Positions 26,444-35,615 of a stretch of 64,000 nt of DNA are shown here, piece after piece (positions within the stretch are counted from its first letter, which is position 1; every line of letters starts with the position of its first letter). Where the stretch lies: NCBI RefSeq assembly GCF_014656355.1, contig NZ_BNCG01000004.1:1-64000 (forward strand), written 5' to 3'. Below the pieces are notes generated by a model that was not told the DNA's origin, did no database searches, and saw only the letters and a list, made by a program, of their open reading frames with translations. The translations under genes were made by a program, and so were the position numbers. The DNA is from Camelimonas fluminis. Its GTDB lineage: Bacteria; Pseudomonadota; Alphaproteobacteria; Rhizobiales; Beijerinckiaceae.

Positions 26444-27610
26444 TTACCGGGGGAGCGGCCGTGTCGGAGTGGAGCGCGGATAGCTCACCTTGTCCGCCGG
26501 GGGCGTCAGGCCCTGCATGTAATAGAGCACGTCATTGGCGATGGCGGCGGTGATTTCGGTGTTATTGCCCGCGCCACCGTAAAGTCCGTCCGAATTGGTG
26601 AGTACGAAGCATCCGGCGGCGGAGGCCTGCTGCCCCGGCGCGTCGCTTGGCAACAGCGCGATGTAGCTGTTGAAGCCCTGCAATCCGCCGTCCTTCCAGA
26701 CCGTGGGGAAGTCGGCGTTGCCAGCGGGCGTCAGGAACCAGCCGAGGCCGAGGTTGTCGCCCCAGGGGGTTTTGGCCGGGGTGGCGGGGCTTTGCAGGGC
26801 AGGCAACAGTGGCGTCAGCGTATCGTTGGTGATGAGGCCCATATTGAATTTCAGCCATTGCATCATGTCATTGGGCGTCGCCACGACGCCGCCGGCGCCG
26901 TTGTAGGCGGGGAACAGCTCCCAGCCTGGCTGGGCGGGGCTGGGAGTGGAGCCGGAATATTCATAACCGACGGGCAGCCTGTTCAACCTGATATTGTCAA
27001 AAAAGATGGCGTAGATATCGAGCGGGCTGAAAACGTTTTCGGTCATCAGTTGCTGGAAGTTCTGGCCATTCCCGGCCAGCAGGGGCGCCAGTGCGCCGCC
27101 CATGATGCCGAAGCCGAGATTTGAATAGGTATAGCGCTCATTCGGCGGTTTGGGCGTCATTGACGTGGAGGCAAGATAGCCCAGCATGCCCGGCACGCCG
27201 TAGGGCATGGGCAGATAGGGTGGGCTGTCATACGCGGCGGTCTGGTTGTCCTGCGGCAGGCCGGAACTGTAGGTGACCAGGCTGGTGATCGGGATGTCGG
27301 AGAACTGTGCGCCGATGCCGAGCGGGAAGTCGCCGAGCGTCAGGTTCTGGTTCGACTGCCCCTGCATCTGCAAGGCATAGAGCGTTGCGGTGAATGTCTT
27401 GCTGACCGAGGCCAGTTCAAACGGCGTCCCGCCATTGAGCGCCAGCGACTGCCCCGCCTGATTGGCGAGATTTCCGGCGAAAAAGATATTGCTGAAGCCT
27501 TCGGCCGCATAGCCGATGACGAAGCCAAGGCCGGTCGGCTGATTGGCGAGATACGACTGGACCAGACCATTGAGCTGGTCCTGGGTTGGCGCGACGATGT
27601 CCGTGACCAT
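26444..27610 (-). CDS. serine hydrolase, beta-lactamase/D-alanyl-peptidase fold
   Basis: A 388-aa class C beta-lactamase-like hydrolase. The SxxK motif is Ser68-Val-Ser-Lys71 in FELASVSKTFTATLYAL, and the YxN motif is Tyr163-Ser-Asn165 in YTYSNLGFG. The third motif (HxG/KTG) reads WKDGGLQGFNS, so Lys replaces the usual His. GGGAGGA before the ATG at 27610 fixes the start. No signal peptide is visible, so it is probably cytoplasmic or exported by another route. Members include esterases and D-aminopeptidases; the substrate cannot be assigned. It stands alone beside a region of gene remnants. Confidence 0.82.
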   Translation of the reverse strand: MVTDIVAPTQDQLNGLVQSYLANQPTGLGFVIGYAAEGFSNIFFAGNLANQAGQSLALNGGTPFELASVSKTFTATLYALQMQGQSNQNLTLGDFPLGIGAQFSDIPITSLVTYSSGLPQDNQTAAYDSPPYLPMPYGVPGMLGYLASTSMTPKPPNERYTYSNLGFGIMGGALAPLLAGNGQNFQQLMTENVFSPLDIYAIFFDNIRLNRLPVGYEYSGSTPSPAQPGWELFPAYNGAGGVVATPNDMMQWLKFNMGLITNDTLTPLLPALQSPATPAKTPWGDNLGLGWFLTPAGNADFPTVWKDGGLQGFNSYIALLPSDAPGQQASAAGCFVLTNSDGLYGGAGNNTEITAAIANDVLYYMQGLTPPADKVSYPRSTPTRPLPR

Positions 27611-28012
27611 GCCATCCTCCCACTGCCGTAGCGTCCGGCGCGTGTGTTGTTGCGCATTATTTGCTTTGCGCGACATGGTTGTAGGTATCACCAGTAAAAT
27701 GCGCCATTCACCGTTATGTGTGATAACGCGAGCGTGTGGACTTCGACCGCAATTCAGCCGAACAGCTTCGGCCGGCTCATGCCCGGAATGCTGTTGGCCA
27801 GCGCCACCGCGATGCCCGCGGCGACAATGGCCAGGCCGGCCGGGAGGCGGCGCCATCATGTTTTTCCTGGAGCAGCGTAGCCAAAGAGCATCATGCCGCA
27901 AACGGCGGCCGGCAAGCGCTCATTCGTGTGTTCCTGGCCGCGTTGACTGCCGGGGAACGCCATGGTCTTGCCGGCTCAATCGTTTTTGGGCTCGTTGGGT
28001 GGAGGAGGGGCT
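27611..28012. other. 402-bp region with a possible transporter gene remnant
   Basis: No intact gene. On the minus strand, 27860-27754 can be read as a hydrophobic helix (AGLAIVAAGIAVALANS) with a short tail and a stop, preceded at once by a stop codon. This resembles the last helix of an EamA/DMT-type exporter. With the adjacent frameshifted gene it suggests local decay, but it is weak on its own. Confidence 0.3.
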
Positions 28013-28882
28013 TTAAAGCCTGTGTGACATGGCAAAACGCAACCCCGATGTATTGTGGCCGCCGATGCCGGCGTTGACCGTTACATTCAGGGCCGTGTTA
28101 TCGCTGATGGCGTAGTTCATTCCGAAATTAAGGGTGCTCCGGACGCTTGATGCATGGGATGGCGGCTGGCAGCGGGCCGGCGTCATGTCGGCCTCGGCGC
28201 TCGCGCCCCAGAACAACGTCATATCCGGATTGACGGAGAAGGCGATCGTTGGGCTGACAGCTATGGTTTGTCTGAAATATGCGCCCCGGTCGCTTGCTGC
28301 TGTATCATGCAGGCCGCTCCAGGTTACCGACAGACCGAGCGCGACCGGATCGCTCGTCCACCATGCCCCAACGCCGGCGGCGGCGAAGTTGCCGGTCTTT
28401 GGCTGGCTGCGGCCATCAGGCTGCGCGCCCACAGACAGGAAGGCTGTTCCGAGCAGCCGGTTGCCGACAAATGGCTTTTTGAAATCCATGCTGATAATCG
28501 CGCCGCCTATGCCAACGCTGGTGGCTGCGGGCGTCTCCCACCGGGGAGGTGGAGGTTTCGCGTGTTGCGTTGCCGGAATTCTCAGCCGAGAGGCCGATCG
28601 CCGGTGTCAGTCGGGTTCGCAGGGCGACATTGCCGGACAGGTCATCCAGCCGGTCGCCAGACGCGCGACATGGATGAAGCCCGAGGTCGGATCATAGACA
28701 ACGCCGGCCATGCCGGTGCTTCGGTGCACTGCAAGATAATCAGCGCCCAGACGCAGGCTATAGCCGCCGACCTTGGGCTCCATGCCGCCAATTTCGAATA
28801 GCGGCATGTCGAGGATATTCGTGACGGGTTCAGCAATGCACGAAGATGATGATATTGCCAGCAATAGTATTGAGTACGGCAT
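28013..28882 (-). pseudogene. frameshifted beta-barrel outer-membrane transporter-like gene
   Basis: Three pieces in successive frames form one protein. Piece 1 begins at ATG 28882 with a signal-like N-terminus (MPYSILLLAISSSSCIAEP) and runs through GGYSLRLGADYLAVH and DPTSGFIHVARLATG, then stops at 28607. Another frame continues without a gap of sense as DDLSGNVALRTRLTPAIGLSAE. A second shift near 28510-28530 leads into AATSVGIGGAIISMDFKKP and then GNRLLGTAFLSVGAQPD to the stop at 28013. Alternating strands, aromatic girdles and AISDNTALNVTVNAGIGG resemble 'transporter' beta barrels (phenol-degradation MetA/SphA-like group). Either two real frameshifts or sequencing errors; a single ORF would be about 285 aa. 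Confidence 0.65.
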
Positions 28883-28970
28883 ATGGGTTACATGCTATAA
28901 TATTCACAAATTTAAGTGCGATATATATATTTACATAATATCTTACGGCGTTTAGAAGTATTTTATAGAT
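28883..28970. promoter_or_regulatory. AT-rich divergent promoter region
   Basis: 88 bp between the starts of the beta-barrel gene and the Gly-rich peptide gene. It contains a perfect TATAAT at 28896-28901 on the plus strand and a long alternating AT tract (GATATATATATT). No good -35 box at standard spacing was found. Base composition is strikingly different from the flanks. Confidence 0.4.
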
Positions 28971-29237
<267 letters not shown>

Positions 29238-29242
29238 CGGCC

Positions 29243-29440
29243 ATGATGCGCACCTGTAAAGCGTGCATTGGGTTTGGAATCAGCATTGGATGCGGCTGGT
29301 TCTTTAGTTTTTGTCTATCGGCTGTGTTGTTTTCTGATCTGCCTTGGCAAAAATTTGTTCCAGTTTACGCTATTGGCGGGTGTGTAGTGTCGTTTGGTAT
29401 GTTCTTTTTATGTATGTATTTACGTCGCCGCGATAGATGA
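29243..29440 (+). CDS. 65-aa two-helix membrane protein, possible immunity-type partner
   Basis: A 65-aa ORF starting MMRTCKACIG. Two membrane helices are evident (about 9-31, FGISIGCGWFFSFCLSAVLF; about 39-60, VPVYAIGGCVVSFGMFFLCMY), ending in a basic RRRDR tail. Both ends should be cytoplasmic. It has five cysteines, unusual for its size. It starts 5 bp after the Gly-rich peptide gene, so the two are probably co-translated. Tiny two-helix proteins next to bacteriocin-like peptides are often immunity proteins, but no family is recognised and no homology can be claimed. Confidence 0.45.
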   Translation: MMRTCKACIGFGISIGCGWFFSFCLSAVLFSDLPWQKFVPVYAIGGCVVSFGMFFLCMYLRRRDR

Positions 29441-29823
29441 CAAATGGGTTGCGGAGGGTAAGGTTGCGCGCCGCAAATACCTGCCCTCCGTGCTGATCAT
29501 GCTTTCTGTTCGCAGGTAGAGTTGCGCAAGAGAGAGGCTTTGATGTGTATGGGAAAATCTATCCGTTACGGACGCCCAGCCTGATGGTGGCGTGATGCAG
29601 ATCCGTAAAATTTACTCATGATTTGCGGTTTATATGAACAAAATCGTATTTATGCCTTTGTATCTTCAATGGTGGATCGGCAGTGTGTCGAACTCGATGG
29701 AGTAATGATTCCTCTGTTGTTCTGGTCGTCATGTTTTTATTTTGAATTTTCCGAGTGATTTGTTTATATTTTATATATTTGTGCGGCAAATTGGAATTTA
29801 ATATTTAAAAAATTTATGGATTC
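29441..29823. other. 383-bp AT-rich intergenic region
   Basis: Strongly AT-rich (for example TTTATATTTTATATATTTG and the A/T run just before the C39 start codon), unlike the rest of the window. No ORF is supported. It probably holds the C39 gene promoter and marks an acquired segment. Confidence 0.55.
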
Positions 29824-30462
29824 ATGCGTATGATTGCCCAATGTTTCGTGGAGCGAGGATGCGTATGGTCATTTGCTGCGATCATGCTCCTCCATGGCGC
29901 GGCCAATGCAGCGCACGCTGGCGCCGAGACGTCGTGGCGCCGTTCCCACTCCTGGAACAGCATCCGCAATGAGGGCGTCGCGCGCCAGTCGCTCGATATG
30001 TCATGTGGCGCGGCGGCTCTGGCGACGTTGCTGACGCATTACCATGGGGCAAATGTCACGGAACGGGATGTTCTCCGGGTCTTTGGTCTGAACGCGGACT
30101 ATTCGTTGACAGACCTGGCGAACGCCGCCGCGGCCTTTGGTTTTCGCAGCGCGGCGCTTTCGGTTGATATTGGCGCCCTGGAGCGGCTGCGCGCGCCGGT
30201 AATACTGTTCATGGACGAAAGGCGCGGCGGGCATTTTGTCGTTCAGCGCGGAGTCCATCCATCTGGCGAGGTCTATGCGCTGGCTGATCCGGCCTGGGGC
30301 AATGTGCGTCTTGTGCGGGCGCAATTTCTGCAACGCTGGCGTTCGGAAGGGAGCGCTGAAAACACGGGCCGGGTATTGCTTGTGTTAAAACCCGGCCAGC
30401 CAGTGAATGATCAGTTCTTTGGCGAGAGCCGCGCCAGACGCCAGCGTTTTTTGCTGCCGTAA
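29824..30462 (+). CDS. exported C39-family cysteine peptidase (stand-alone)
   Basis: A 212-aa protein. An N-terminal signal (WSFAAIMLLHGAANAAHA) is followed by a papain-like C39 domain: RQSLDMSCGAAALATLLTHYHG with nucleophile Cys61 and upstream Gln55, His137 in RGGHFVVQRGV, and Asp155 in LADPAWG. C39 domains normally form the cytosolic N-terminus of bacteriocin ABC exporters, where they clip double-glycine leaders. Here the domain is alone and exported, without ABC or membrane domains. The substrate could be the Gly/Ala-rich peptide encoded upstream. The start could also be the ATG two codons later. The coding part returns to the GC-rich composition of the flanks. Confidence 0.8.
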   Translation: MRMIAQCFVERGCVWSFAAIMLLHGAANAAHAGAETSWRRSHSWNSIRNEGVARQSLDMSCGAAALATLLTHYHGANVTERDVLRVFGLNADYSLTDLANAAAAFGFRSAALSVDIGALERLRAPVILFMDERRGGHFVVQRGVHPSGEVYALADPAWGNVRLVRAQFLQRWRSEGSAENTGRVLLVLKPGQPVNDQFFGESRARRQRFLLP

Positions 30463-30634
30463 ATCACTCCCTGGCGCGCCCTCACAACAGATTGCGAACA
30501 TGCTCACACATCCGCGACCTGCCAAACCCGGATTGGCGCAATGCATATCCTTGCGGGATTGTCTTCGCGCCGCCGCAGCCTCGCCAGAGGCCCGTCAACG
30601 AAACGCGATGTGTCAAGCTGACAGGGTTTCGGTC

Positions 30635-32245
30635 TCAACCTTTCTCCCGGTCCCACGTTCCCGCTGACACGCCTGTCTGGCGCAGTTCGGTCTTGCGCAC
30701 CTTTTCGGTCGGCGTCTTTGGCAGCGCGTCGACGATGTCGATGAAGCGGGGGCGGGCGAAACGGGGCACTTCGCCGTCGGTGTGGGCGGCGATCTGCTGC
30801 GGCGTCAGCCGGGCGCCGGGGGCGGGAACCACGGCCAGCATCACCTCGTCCTCGCCGCCGGCCATGTCCGCCGCCACGGCATAGGCGGCTACCTCGGCGA
30901 CGCCGTCCAGCCGCAGCACCGCCTGCTCCACCTCCCACGACGAGATGTTTTCGCCGCGCCGGCGGATGCAGTCCTTGATGCGGTCGACGAAGAACAGGTT
31001 GCCTTCATGATCGATGTAGCCGGCGTCGCCTGTGTGGAACCACAGATTGCGCCACGCCTCCATGGTCTTGTCCGGCAGGCCGAGATAGCCGGCCATCATG
31101 GTCCAGGGCAGCTTCGGCCGGCTGGTGATCTCGCCGGTCTGGCCCGGGCCCAGCTCCGCGTCGGTTTCGGGATCGCGGATGCTCACCTCAAAGAAGCGCG
31201 CATAGGGTTTGCCCGCCGAGCCGGGCTTTGAATCGGTCGCGCCGCCCCAGGAGATAATGTTGTTCTCGGTCATGCCGAAGCCGGAGCTGACCGCCGGCAC
31301 GCCGAAACGCTCGTGCCAGACCGGAACATGCTCGGCCGGGTTCGGCGCGCACAGGATCAGCCGCAATTGGTGGTCCCGGTCGTCCGGGTGTGGCGGCGTA
31401 TCGACGACGAAGGCGCTGACCACCCCCAGAGAATTGGTGATGGTGGCGCCATGGCGGCGCACGTCGTCCAGCCAGGCCGTGGCGCTGAACCGGCGGCGCA
31501 CCACGGCGGTCGCGCCGGTGATCAGGCAGCAGTAGAGCTGCATCAGCAGGCCGTTGGCGTGAAACAGCGGCAGCACGATGTAATAGACGTCGTCCGCCGT
31601 CACCGCGAGATTGTCGGCGGCGCCGTAGCCGTAGAGGAAGCAGTGGGCGTGCGGCATCAGCACGCCCTTGGCCGGCCCGGTGGTGCCGGAGGTGTACATG
31701 ACCGCGGCGATGTCGTGAGCGCGCGGCGTTGGCCCCTGCCAGCGTTCGGCGTCGCGCCAGCCGGCGAAATCGATGACGCGCCAGCGGGCGTCGGCCAGAT
31801 CGGCCGGCCCTCCGGCGCTGTCCGGATCGGCGATGATCACGGTCTCAAGTTTTGGCAGGCGCGGCGCGATCTCCAGCAGCACCGGCAACAGATCGGCGCC
31901 AACGATGGCGACGCCAGCTTCGCAATTGACCAGCTGATGTTCGAGGAAGGCGCCTTTCAGCTCGGTGTTCAGCACCACGAAAGCGGCGCCCAGCCGGCCG
32001 AGGCCCAGCCAGGCGCGGATCAGGTCAAGGCTGTTGCGGGCCAGCACGGCGACCCTGTCGCCGGGATCGACGCCGAGATGGTGCAGGAATCCGGCGACCA
32101 GTTCCCCGGCCGCGTGGGCGTCGGCGAAGCTCATGGCGTCGCCGTCGACCATGCGCACGAAGGTCTTCTCCGGCCGCTGCCGCGCCTGAAACGCCGTGAC
32201 CTCGGGCAGAATCCAGCGGGCCGGGTCGTCCGGATAGATGGTCAT
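30635..32245 (-). CDS. AMP-dependent acyl-CoA ligase, CaiC-like
   Basis: A 536-aa ANL-family ligase. VMYTSGTTGPAKGVLMPHAH is the P-loop, SSGFGMTENNIISWG the A5 region, WFHTGDAGYIDHEGNLFFVDRIKDCIRRRGENISSWEVE the A7-A8 hinge, and LPKTPTEKVRKTELR the C-terminal catalytic lysine segment. The RRRGENISSWEVE hinge is typical of crotonobetaine/carnitine-CoA ligases and relatives. It activates an organic acid with ATP and CoA. It lies 194 bp downstream of the IclR gene on the same strand and probably belongs to the same regulon. Substrate not certain. Confidence 0.87.
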   Translation of the reverse strand: MTIYPDDPARWILPEVTAFQARQRPEKTFVRMVDGDAMSFADAHAAGELVAGFLHHLGVDPGDRVAVLARNSLDLIRAWLGLGRLGAAFVVLNTELKGAFLEHQLVNCEAGVAIVGADLLPVLLEIAPRLPKLETVIIADPDSAGGPADLADARWRVIDFAGWRDAERWQGPTPRAHDIAAVMYTSGTTGPAKGVLMPHAHCFLYGYGAADNLAVTADDVYYIVLPLFHANGLLMQLYCCLITGATAVVRRRFSATAWLDDVRRHGATITNSLGVVSAFVVDTPPHPDDRDHQLRLILCAPNPAEHVPVWHERFGVPAVSSGFGMTENNIISWGGATDSKPGSAGKPYARFFEVSIRDPETDAELGPGQTGEITSRPKLPWTMMAGYLGLPDKTMEAWRNLWFHTGDAGYIDHEGNLFFVDRIKDCIRRRGENISSWEVEQAVLRLDGVAEVAAYAVAADMAGGEDEVMLAVVPAPGARLTPQQIAAHTDGEVPRFARPRFIDIVDALPKTPTEKVRKTELRQTGVSAGTWDREKG

Positions 32246-32439
32246 GGTCGCTTCCCTGTCGTTGGCGCGTTTCGCGCAATATCGCGGGGAAGCTGCAACG
32301 GCGGAGCGGCTCTGGCAAGGGGGGACGCAAGGGGAGGCGCAAGAGGGCGGAGTAGCAGGCGCTCAAGAGAGCGGGCGCGTGAGGCGGCAAAGGGCGCAAG
32401 CTGGCGGATGCCCGCCCTGCATTTCCGTTTGCCCTGTTT

Positions 32440-33372
32440 TCACTCTGGCGGGTGAATGACGCCGCCCAGCTGATCAGCGATGGCCCGGGCGGTGCGCGCC
32501 AGCATCGGGCCGTAACGGTCGTTGATGTCCTGTTCGCCCAACAGGTAGGCCGGGCCGCCAAGACCCAGCGCATAGACGCCCCGGCCGTTCGGCAGGATGA
32601 TCGGCGTGCCGGCGCCGTTAATGTCGCGCTGCCATTCGCCGATCGACGTGCAGAAGCCCTTCTCGCGCACCTCGGCGACGGCGGCCTGCACCGCCTCGCG
32701 CAGCCTTGGGTAGTCCGCCGGCTTCTGGCGCTTCAGCTCATCCAGCACGGAAACGCGCTCTTCCGGCGTCGCTCCGGCCAGCCAGGCCTTGCCGCTGGAG
32801 GTAGTGGCGATCGGCATGCGCGCGCCCACCGGCAGCCGCAGGCCAATCAGCGCCGGGCCTTCGCAGGTTTCGATGCAGATCACCGACAGACGCTCGCGTA
32901 GCGTCAGCGAGATGTTCATGTCGCCATTGTTGGCCAGTTCCTGCATAAGCGGCCGGGCGATGCGACGGATGTCGAGCCGCTCCAGCGCGGTGAAGGCGAG
33001 CTTCAGCGTGCGCCCGCCCAGCTCGTAGTTGGCCAGGCGCGGATTGTAGCTGAGATAGCCCAGCTCCATCAACGTGTGGGTGATGCGTGAAACCGTGGGC
33101 TTGGGCAGACCTGTGCGCTCCGCCAGCTCCTGATTGCCCAGCGGCCCGTCCGGGGCGCGGAACGCCGACAGCACGTCAAGGCCGCGGGCGAGGGCGGTGA
33201 CGAACAGCCGGCCGCTGTCGGCGCCGTCGCCGCCGCGCGGCCGCCGGCTGGCGGCGCGGGCCGGCGGTTTGCGGCCGGCCGCCGCAGAGCGCCCCCCCGT
33301 GGTTTCCGTCCCGTCATCCGCCTCCCCGGCGTCGTCGACGGAAGGCGTGGGGGACTGGTTGGCGTCGGACAT
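32440..33372 (-). CDS. IclR-family transcriptional regulator
   Basis: A 310-aa regulator with an unusual, low-complexity Arg/Ala/Pro-rich N-terminal extension of about 55 residues before the family core. The winged helix (RGLDVLSAFRAPDGPLGNQELAERTGLPKPTVSRITHTLMELGYL) is at about 63-110, followed by the IclR effector domain (ALIGLRLPVGARMPIATTSSGKAWLA and GEWQRDINGAGTPI). The start has GGAG at normal spacing. It is divergent from the MaoC hydratase gene across operator-like copy C, and the CoA ligase lies downstream. By context it likely senses an acyl-CoA or acid and controls the genes with the TGCGAAA-N5-TTTCGCA element. Confidence 0.9.
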   Translation of the reverse strand: MSDANQSPTPSVDDAGEADDGTETTGGRSAAAGRKPPARAASRRPRGGDGADSGRLFVTALARGLDVLSAFRAPDGPLGNQELAERTGLPKPTVSRITHTLMELGYLSYNPRLANYELGGRTLKLAFTALERLDIRRIARPLMQELANNGDMNISLTLRERLSVICIETCEGPALIGLRLPVGARMPIATTSSGKAWLAGATPEERVSVLDELKRQKPADYPRLREAVQAAVAEVREKGFCTSIGEWQRDINGAGTPIILPNGRGVYALGLGGPAYLLGEQDINDRYGPMLARTARAIADQLGGVIHPPE

Positions 33373-33490
33373 GACAGCGCTCCGGCGTCAGGGCGCGGGC
33401 CAGGCGAAGATGGAGCGCGGCGCCGCAAAACAGGAAATATCGGGCGGGCCTGCCGCCTGCTCGCAGCACGCTCTAACCGCGCCTGCGCAA

Positions 33491-33515
33491 ATCTGCAAAA
33501 ACCATTTTCGCAGAT
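33491..33515. promoter_or_regulatory. operator-like inverted repeat, copy C
   Basis: A 25-bp palindrome whose core TGCAAAAACCATTTTCGCA (33494-33512) differs from copies A and B by one base in the left arm; the arms extend to ATC...GAT. It lies between the IclR gene (ATG at 33372) and the MaoC hydratase gene (ATG at 33598), where an autoregulator would bind. Confidence 0.72.
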
Positions 33516-33597
33516 TGCGGGACGCGGAGCCCTATGACAAGTTGCCTGCGACAGCCTTCAGGCTTGCCCCAACCAGAAACGAGACAAGGAAACGCAG

Positions 33598-34458
33598 ATG
33601 GCCATTGACGCGGACCACCTCATGAACTGGCCGTTCAAGGATCTGGAGCATACCTATGCCGAGCGCGACACAATCCTGTACGCCCTCGGCCTCGGCGTCG
33701 GCTCCGACCCGCTGGACGAGAGCCAGCTCCGCTTCGTTTACGAGGATGGTCTGCGGGCGCTGCCCACCATGGCGGTGGTGCTGGGTTACCCGGGGTTCTG
33801 GCTGAAAGATCCGGGCACGGGCGTTGACTGGACGAAGGTGCTGCACGGCGAGCAGGGGCTGCAGGTGTTCAAGCCGCTGCCGGCCTCGGGCACGGTGATT
33901 GGCCGCACCCGCGTCACCAACATCATCGACAAGGGGCCGGGCAAGGGCGCGATCCTGTATTCCGATCGCGACATTATCGACAAGGCCACCGGCGAGCTGC
34001 TGTGCCGGGTGACCGGCTCCAGCTTCCTGCGCGGCGATGGCGGCTTTGGCGGCAAGTCCGGCCCGACGCCGACGCCGCACCAGATCCCGGATCGTGCTCC
34101 GGACGTCACCCTGGCTCTGCCGACGCTGCCGCAGGCGGCGCTGATCTATCGCCTCTCCGGCGACTACAACCCGCTGCACGCCGATCCGAAGGTGGCGACG
34201 GGCGCTGGCTTCAAGGCCCCGATCCTACACGGCCTGTGCACCTATGGCGTCGTCGGTCGGGCGCTGCTCCAGGCGGTGGGCAATTCCAATCCGGATTCCC
34301 TGCGCCGCATGGACGTGCGCTTCACCTCGCCGGTCTATCCGGGTGAAACCATCGTCACGGAGATCTGGCGCGGTGAAAACGGTTCGGCGTCGTTCCGCGC
34401 TCGCGTGCAGGAACGCGACGTGGTGGTGATCAACAACGGCTACGCCGAACTGGTTTGA
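33598..34458 (+). CDS. MaoC-family 2-enoyl-CoA hydratase 2
   Basis: A 286-aa double hot-dog protein like the hydratase half of peroxisomal multifunctional enzyme type 2. The C-terminal hydratase motif is clear: YRLSGDYNPLHADPKVATGAGF with the catalytic Asp and His, followed by APILHGLCTYG. The N-terminal hot dog (YAERDTILYALGLGVGSDP, ALPTMAVVLGYPG) binds the acyl chain. It makes (3R)-hydroxyacyl-CoA from trans-2-enoyl-CoA. The matching (3R)-dehydrogenase is the SDR at 16998, and both genes have the same operator-like element. AAGGA precedes the ATG. Confidence 0.92.
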   Translation: MAIDADHLMNWPFKDLEHTYAERDTILYALGLGVGSDPLDESQLRFVYEDGLRALPTMAVVLGYPGFWLKDPGTGVDWTKVLHGEQGLQVFKPLPASGTVIGRTRVTNIIDKGPGKGAILYSDRDIIDKATGELLCRVTGSSFLRGDGGFGGKSGPTPTPHQIPDRAPDVTLALPTLPQAALIYRLSGDYNPLHADPKVATGAGFKAPILHGLCTYGVVGRALLQAVGNSNPDSLRRMDVRFTSPVYPGETIVTEIWRGENGSASFRARVQERDVVVINNGYAELV

Positions 34459-34808
34459 GGCTTTCGCGAGGCGCGCGTCGCGGCCAGCGGCGCGTTGCCC
34501 CCGGAGCCGGCGAGCGCGCGCTGACCGCGCCCTCCGCCGGCCATCTCCGCCGCCATTGTGATGCCCAGGCCTGTCGGGGGCATCCACGCCTTGCGCCGCA
34601 GGTCCAGCCCTCGCGCTCGCCGTAGCGCCGCTTTCGTGGATGGCCGGGGCAAGCCCGGCCATGACGGGGTGGGCGCGGGGGGCGCCCAAAGGCTGGACAG
34701 GGCGCGTCGCCCTGGAAAAATGCCCCGCTGGCGGCGCCAGCAGCCCATGGCGGCGTCCGCTCACGGCCCCGTCGCCCTGTCGCCTGATCTTTTGTTCGGC
34801 CAGGGCCT
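34459..34808. other. 350-bp convergent intergenic region
   Basis: Lies between the convergent MaoC and Anbu genes. It contains the palindrome at 34640-34662 and no supported gene. Confidence 0.5.
34640..34662. repeat. extragenic palindrome (ATGGCCGGG type)
   Basis: ATGGCCGGG-GCAAG-CCCGGCCAT has perfect 9-bp arms. The wider context (CTTTCGTGGATGGCCGG...CCATGACGG) is a widely dispersed intergenic palindrome in Hyphomicrobiales genomes. It may also terminate the two converging transcripts. Confidence 0.75.
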
Positions 34809-35555
34809 TCAGTCGCCCACGCCCCACGGCGGCGACGGGATATCCATGTGCGCAGCGCGTAGCGCCGCCGACCAGCGGTCACTGAGGTCGCGAAAATATG
34901 GATCGCCATTCTCGATGCGGCGGCTCACGGTGATCTCCAGCGCGTCGCGCGGGATCACGGCGATGTCGAGCGGCAGGCCGACGCCGAGGTTGGAGCGCAG
35001 CGTCGAGTCCATGGACAGCAGGCCCAGCTTGATGGCGTCGTTGAGCGTCGTGTCCCACTGCACCGAGCGGTCGAGGATCGGCTTGCCGTATTTGTGCTCG
35101 CCGATCTGGAAAAATGGGCTGTCACGGCCGCATTCGATGAAATTGCCGGCGGCGTAGACCATGTACATGCGCATTTCACGGCCGGCGATCTGCCCGGCGA
35201 GCAGGAAAGCGACGTCGAACGGCAAGCCGGCTTCCTCCAGCGCCTCGCCCAGCTCCTTGCGCATGCGCCGCACGGCGAAGCCGACAAGCTGCGCCGCCCG
35301 GAACATGCTCGGCATGTCCTCGATGCGTTCGGTCTCGCCGGTTTCCGGATTGACCACGCCCTCGGAGACCATGGCGATCACCGATTGGGAGATCGATAGG
35401 TTGCCGGCGCAGGCGATGGCGATGGCCCGTTCGCCCCCGGCCCCGAACAGATGCAGCTTGCGGAAGGTCGACACATTGTCGATGCCGGCGTTGGTGCGCG
35501 TGTCGGCGATCATCACGACGCCGCTCTGGACAAGCAGTCCGACGCAATAGGTCAT
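34809..35555 (-). CDS. Anbu proteasome-type peptidase
   Basis: A 248-aa member of the Anbu (ancestral beta-subunit) family of Ntn-hydrolases. After removal of Met the N-terminus is Thr (M-TYCVGLLVQSG). Asp18 (ADTRTN) and Lys33 (FRKLHLF) lie where the proteasome Asp17 and Lys33-type residues belong, so the catalytic set is complete. The start at 35555 is required because Thr2 must become the N-terminus; an upstream in-frame start would bury it. Last gene of the conserved four-gene Anbu operon with transglutaminase-like, alpha-E and circularly permuted ATP-grasp proteins. That system is proposed to make and process peptide-like tags or products. Substrate unknown. Confidence 0.92.
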   Translation of the reverse strand: MTYCVGLLVQSGVVMIADTRTNAGIDNVSTFRKLHLFGAGGERAIAIACAGNLSISQSVIAMVSEGVVNPETGETERIEDMPSMFRAAQLVGFAVRRMRKELGEALEEAGLPFDVAFLLAGQIAGREMRMYMVYAAGNFIECGRDSPFFQIGEHKYGKPILDRSVQWDTTLNDAIKLGLLSMDSTLRSNLGVGLPLDIAVIPRDALEITVSRRIENGDPYFRDLSDRWSAALRAAHMDIPSPPWGVGD

Positions 35556-35615
35556 CGGGGAACTCTCCGGCTCGCCCATTCCCGCGCCGGGAGGGAGACT
35601 CCCCGCAAATGTGAC

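Noticed and set aside
27736-28077. A 113-codon plus-strand ORF near the gene remnants
   Set aside because: Arg/Ala-rich with no motif and no ribosome site. The opposite strand offers a better, though weak, explanation as decayed transporter sequence.
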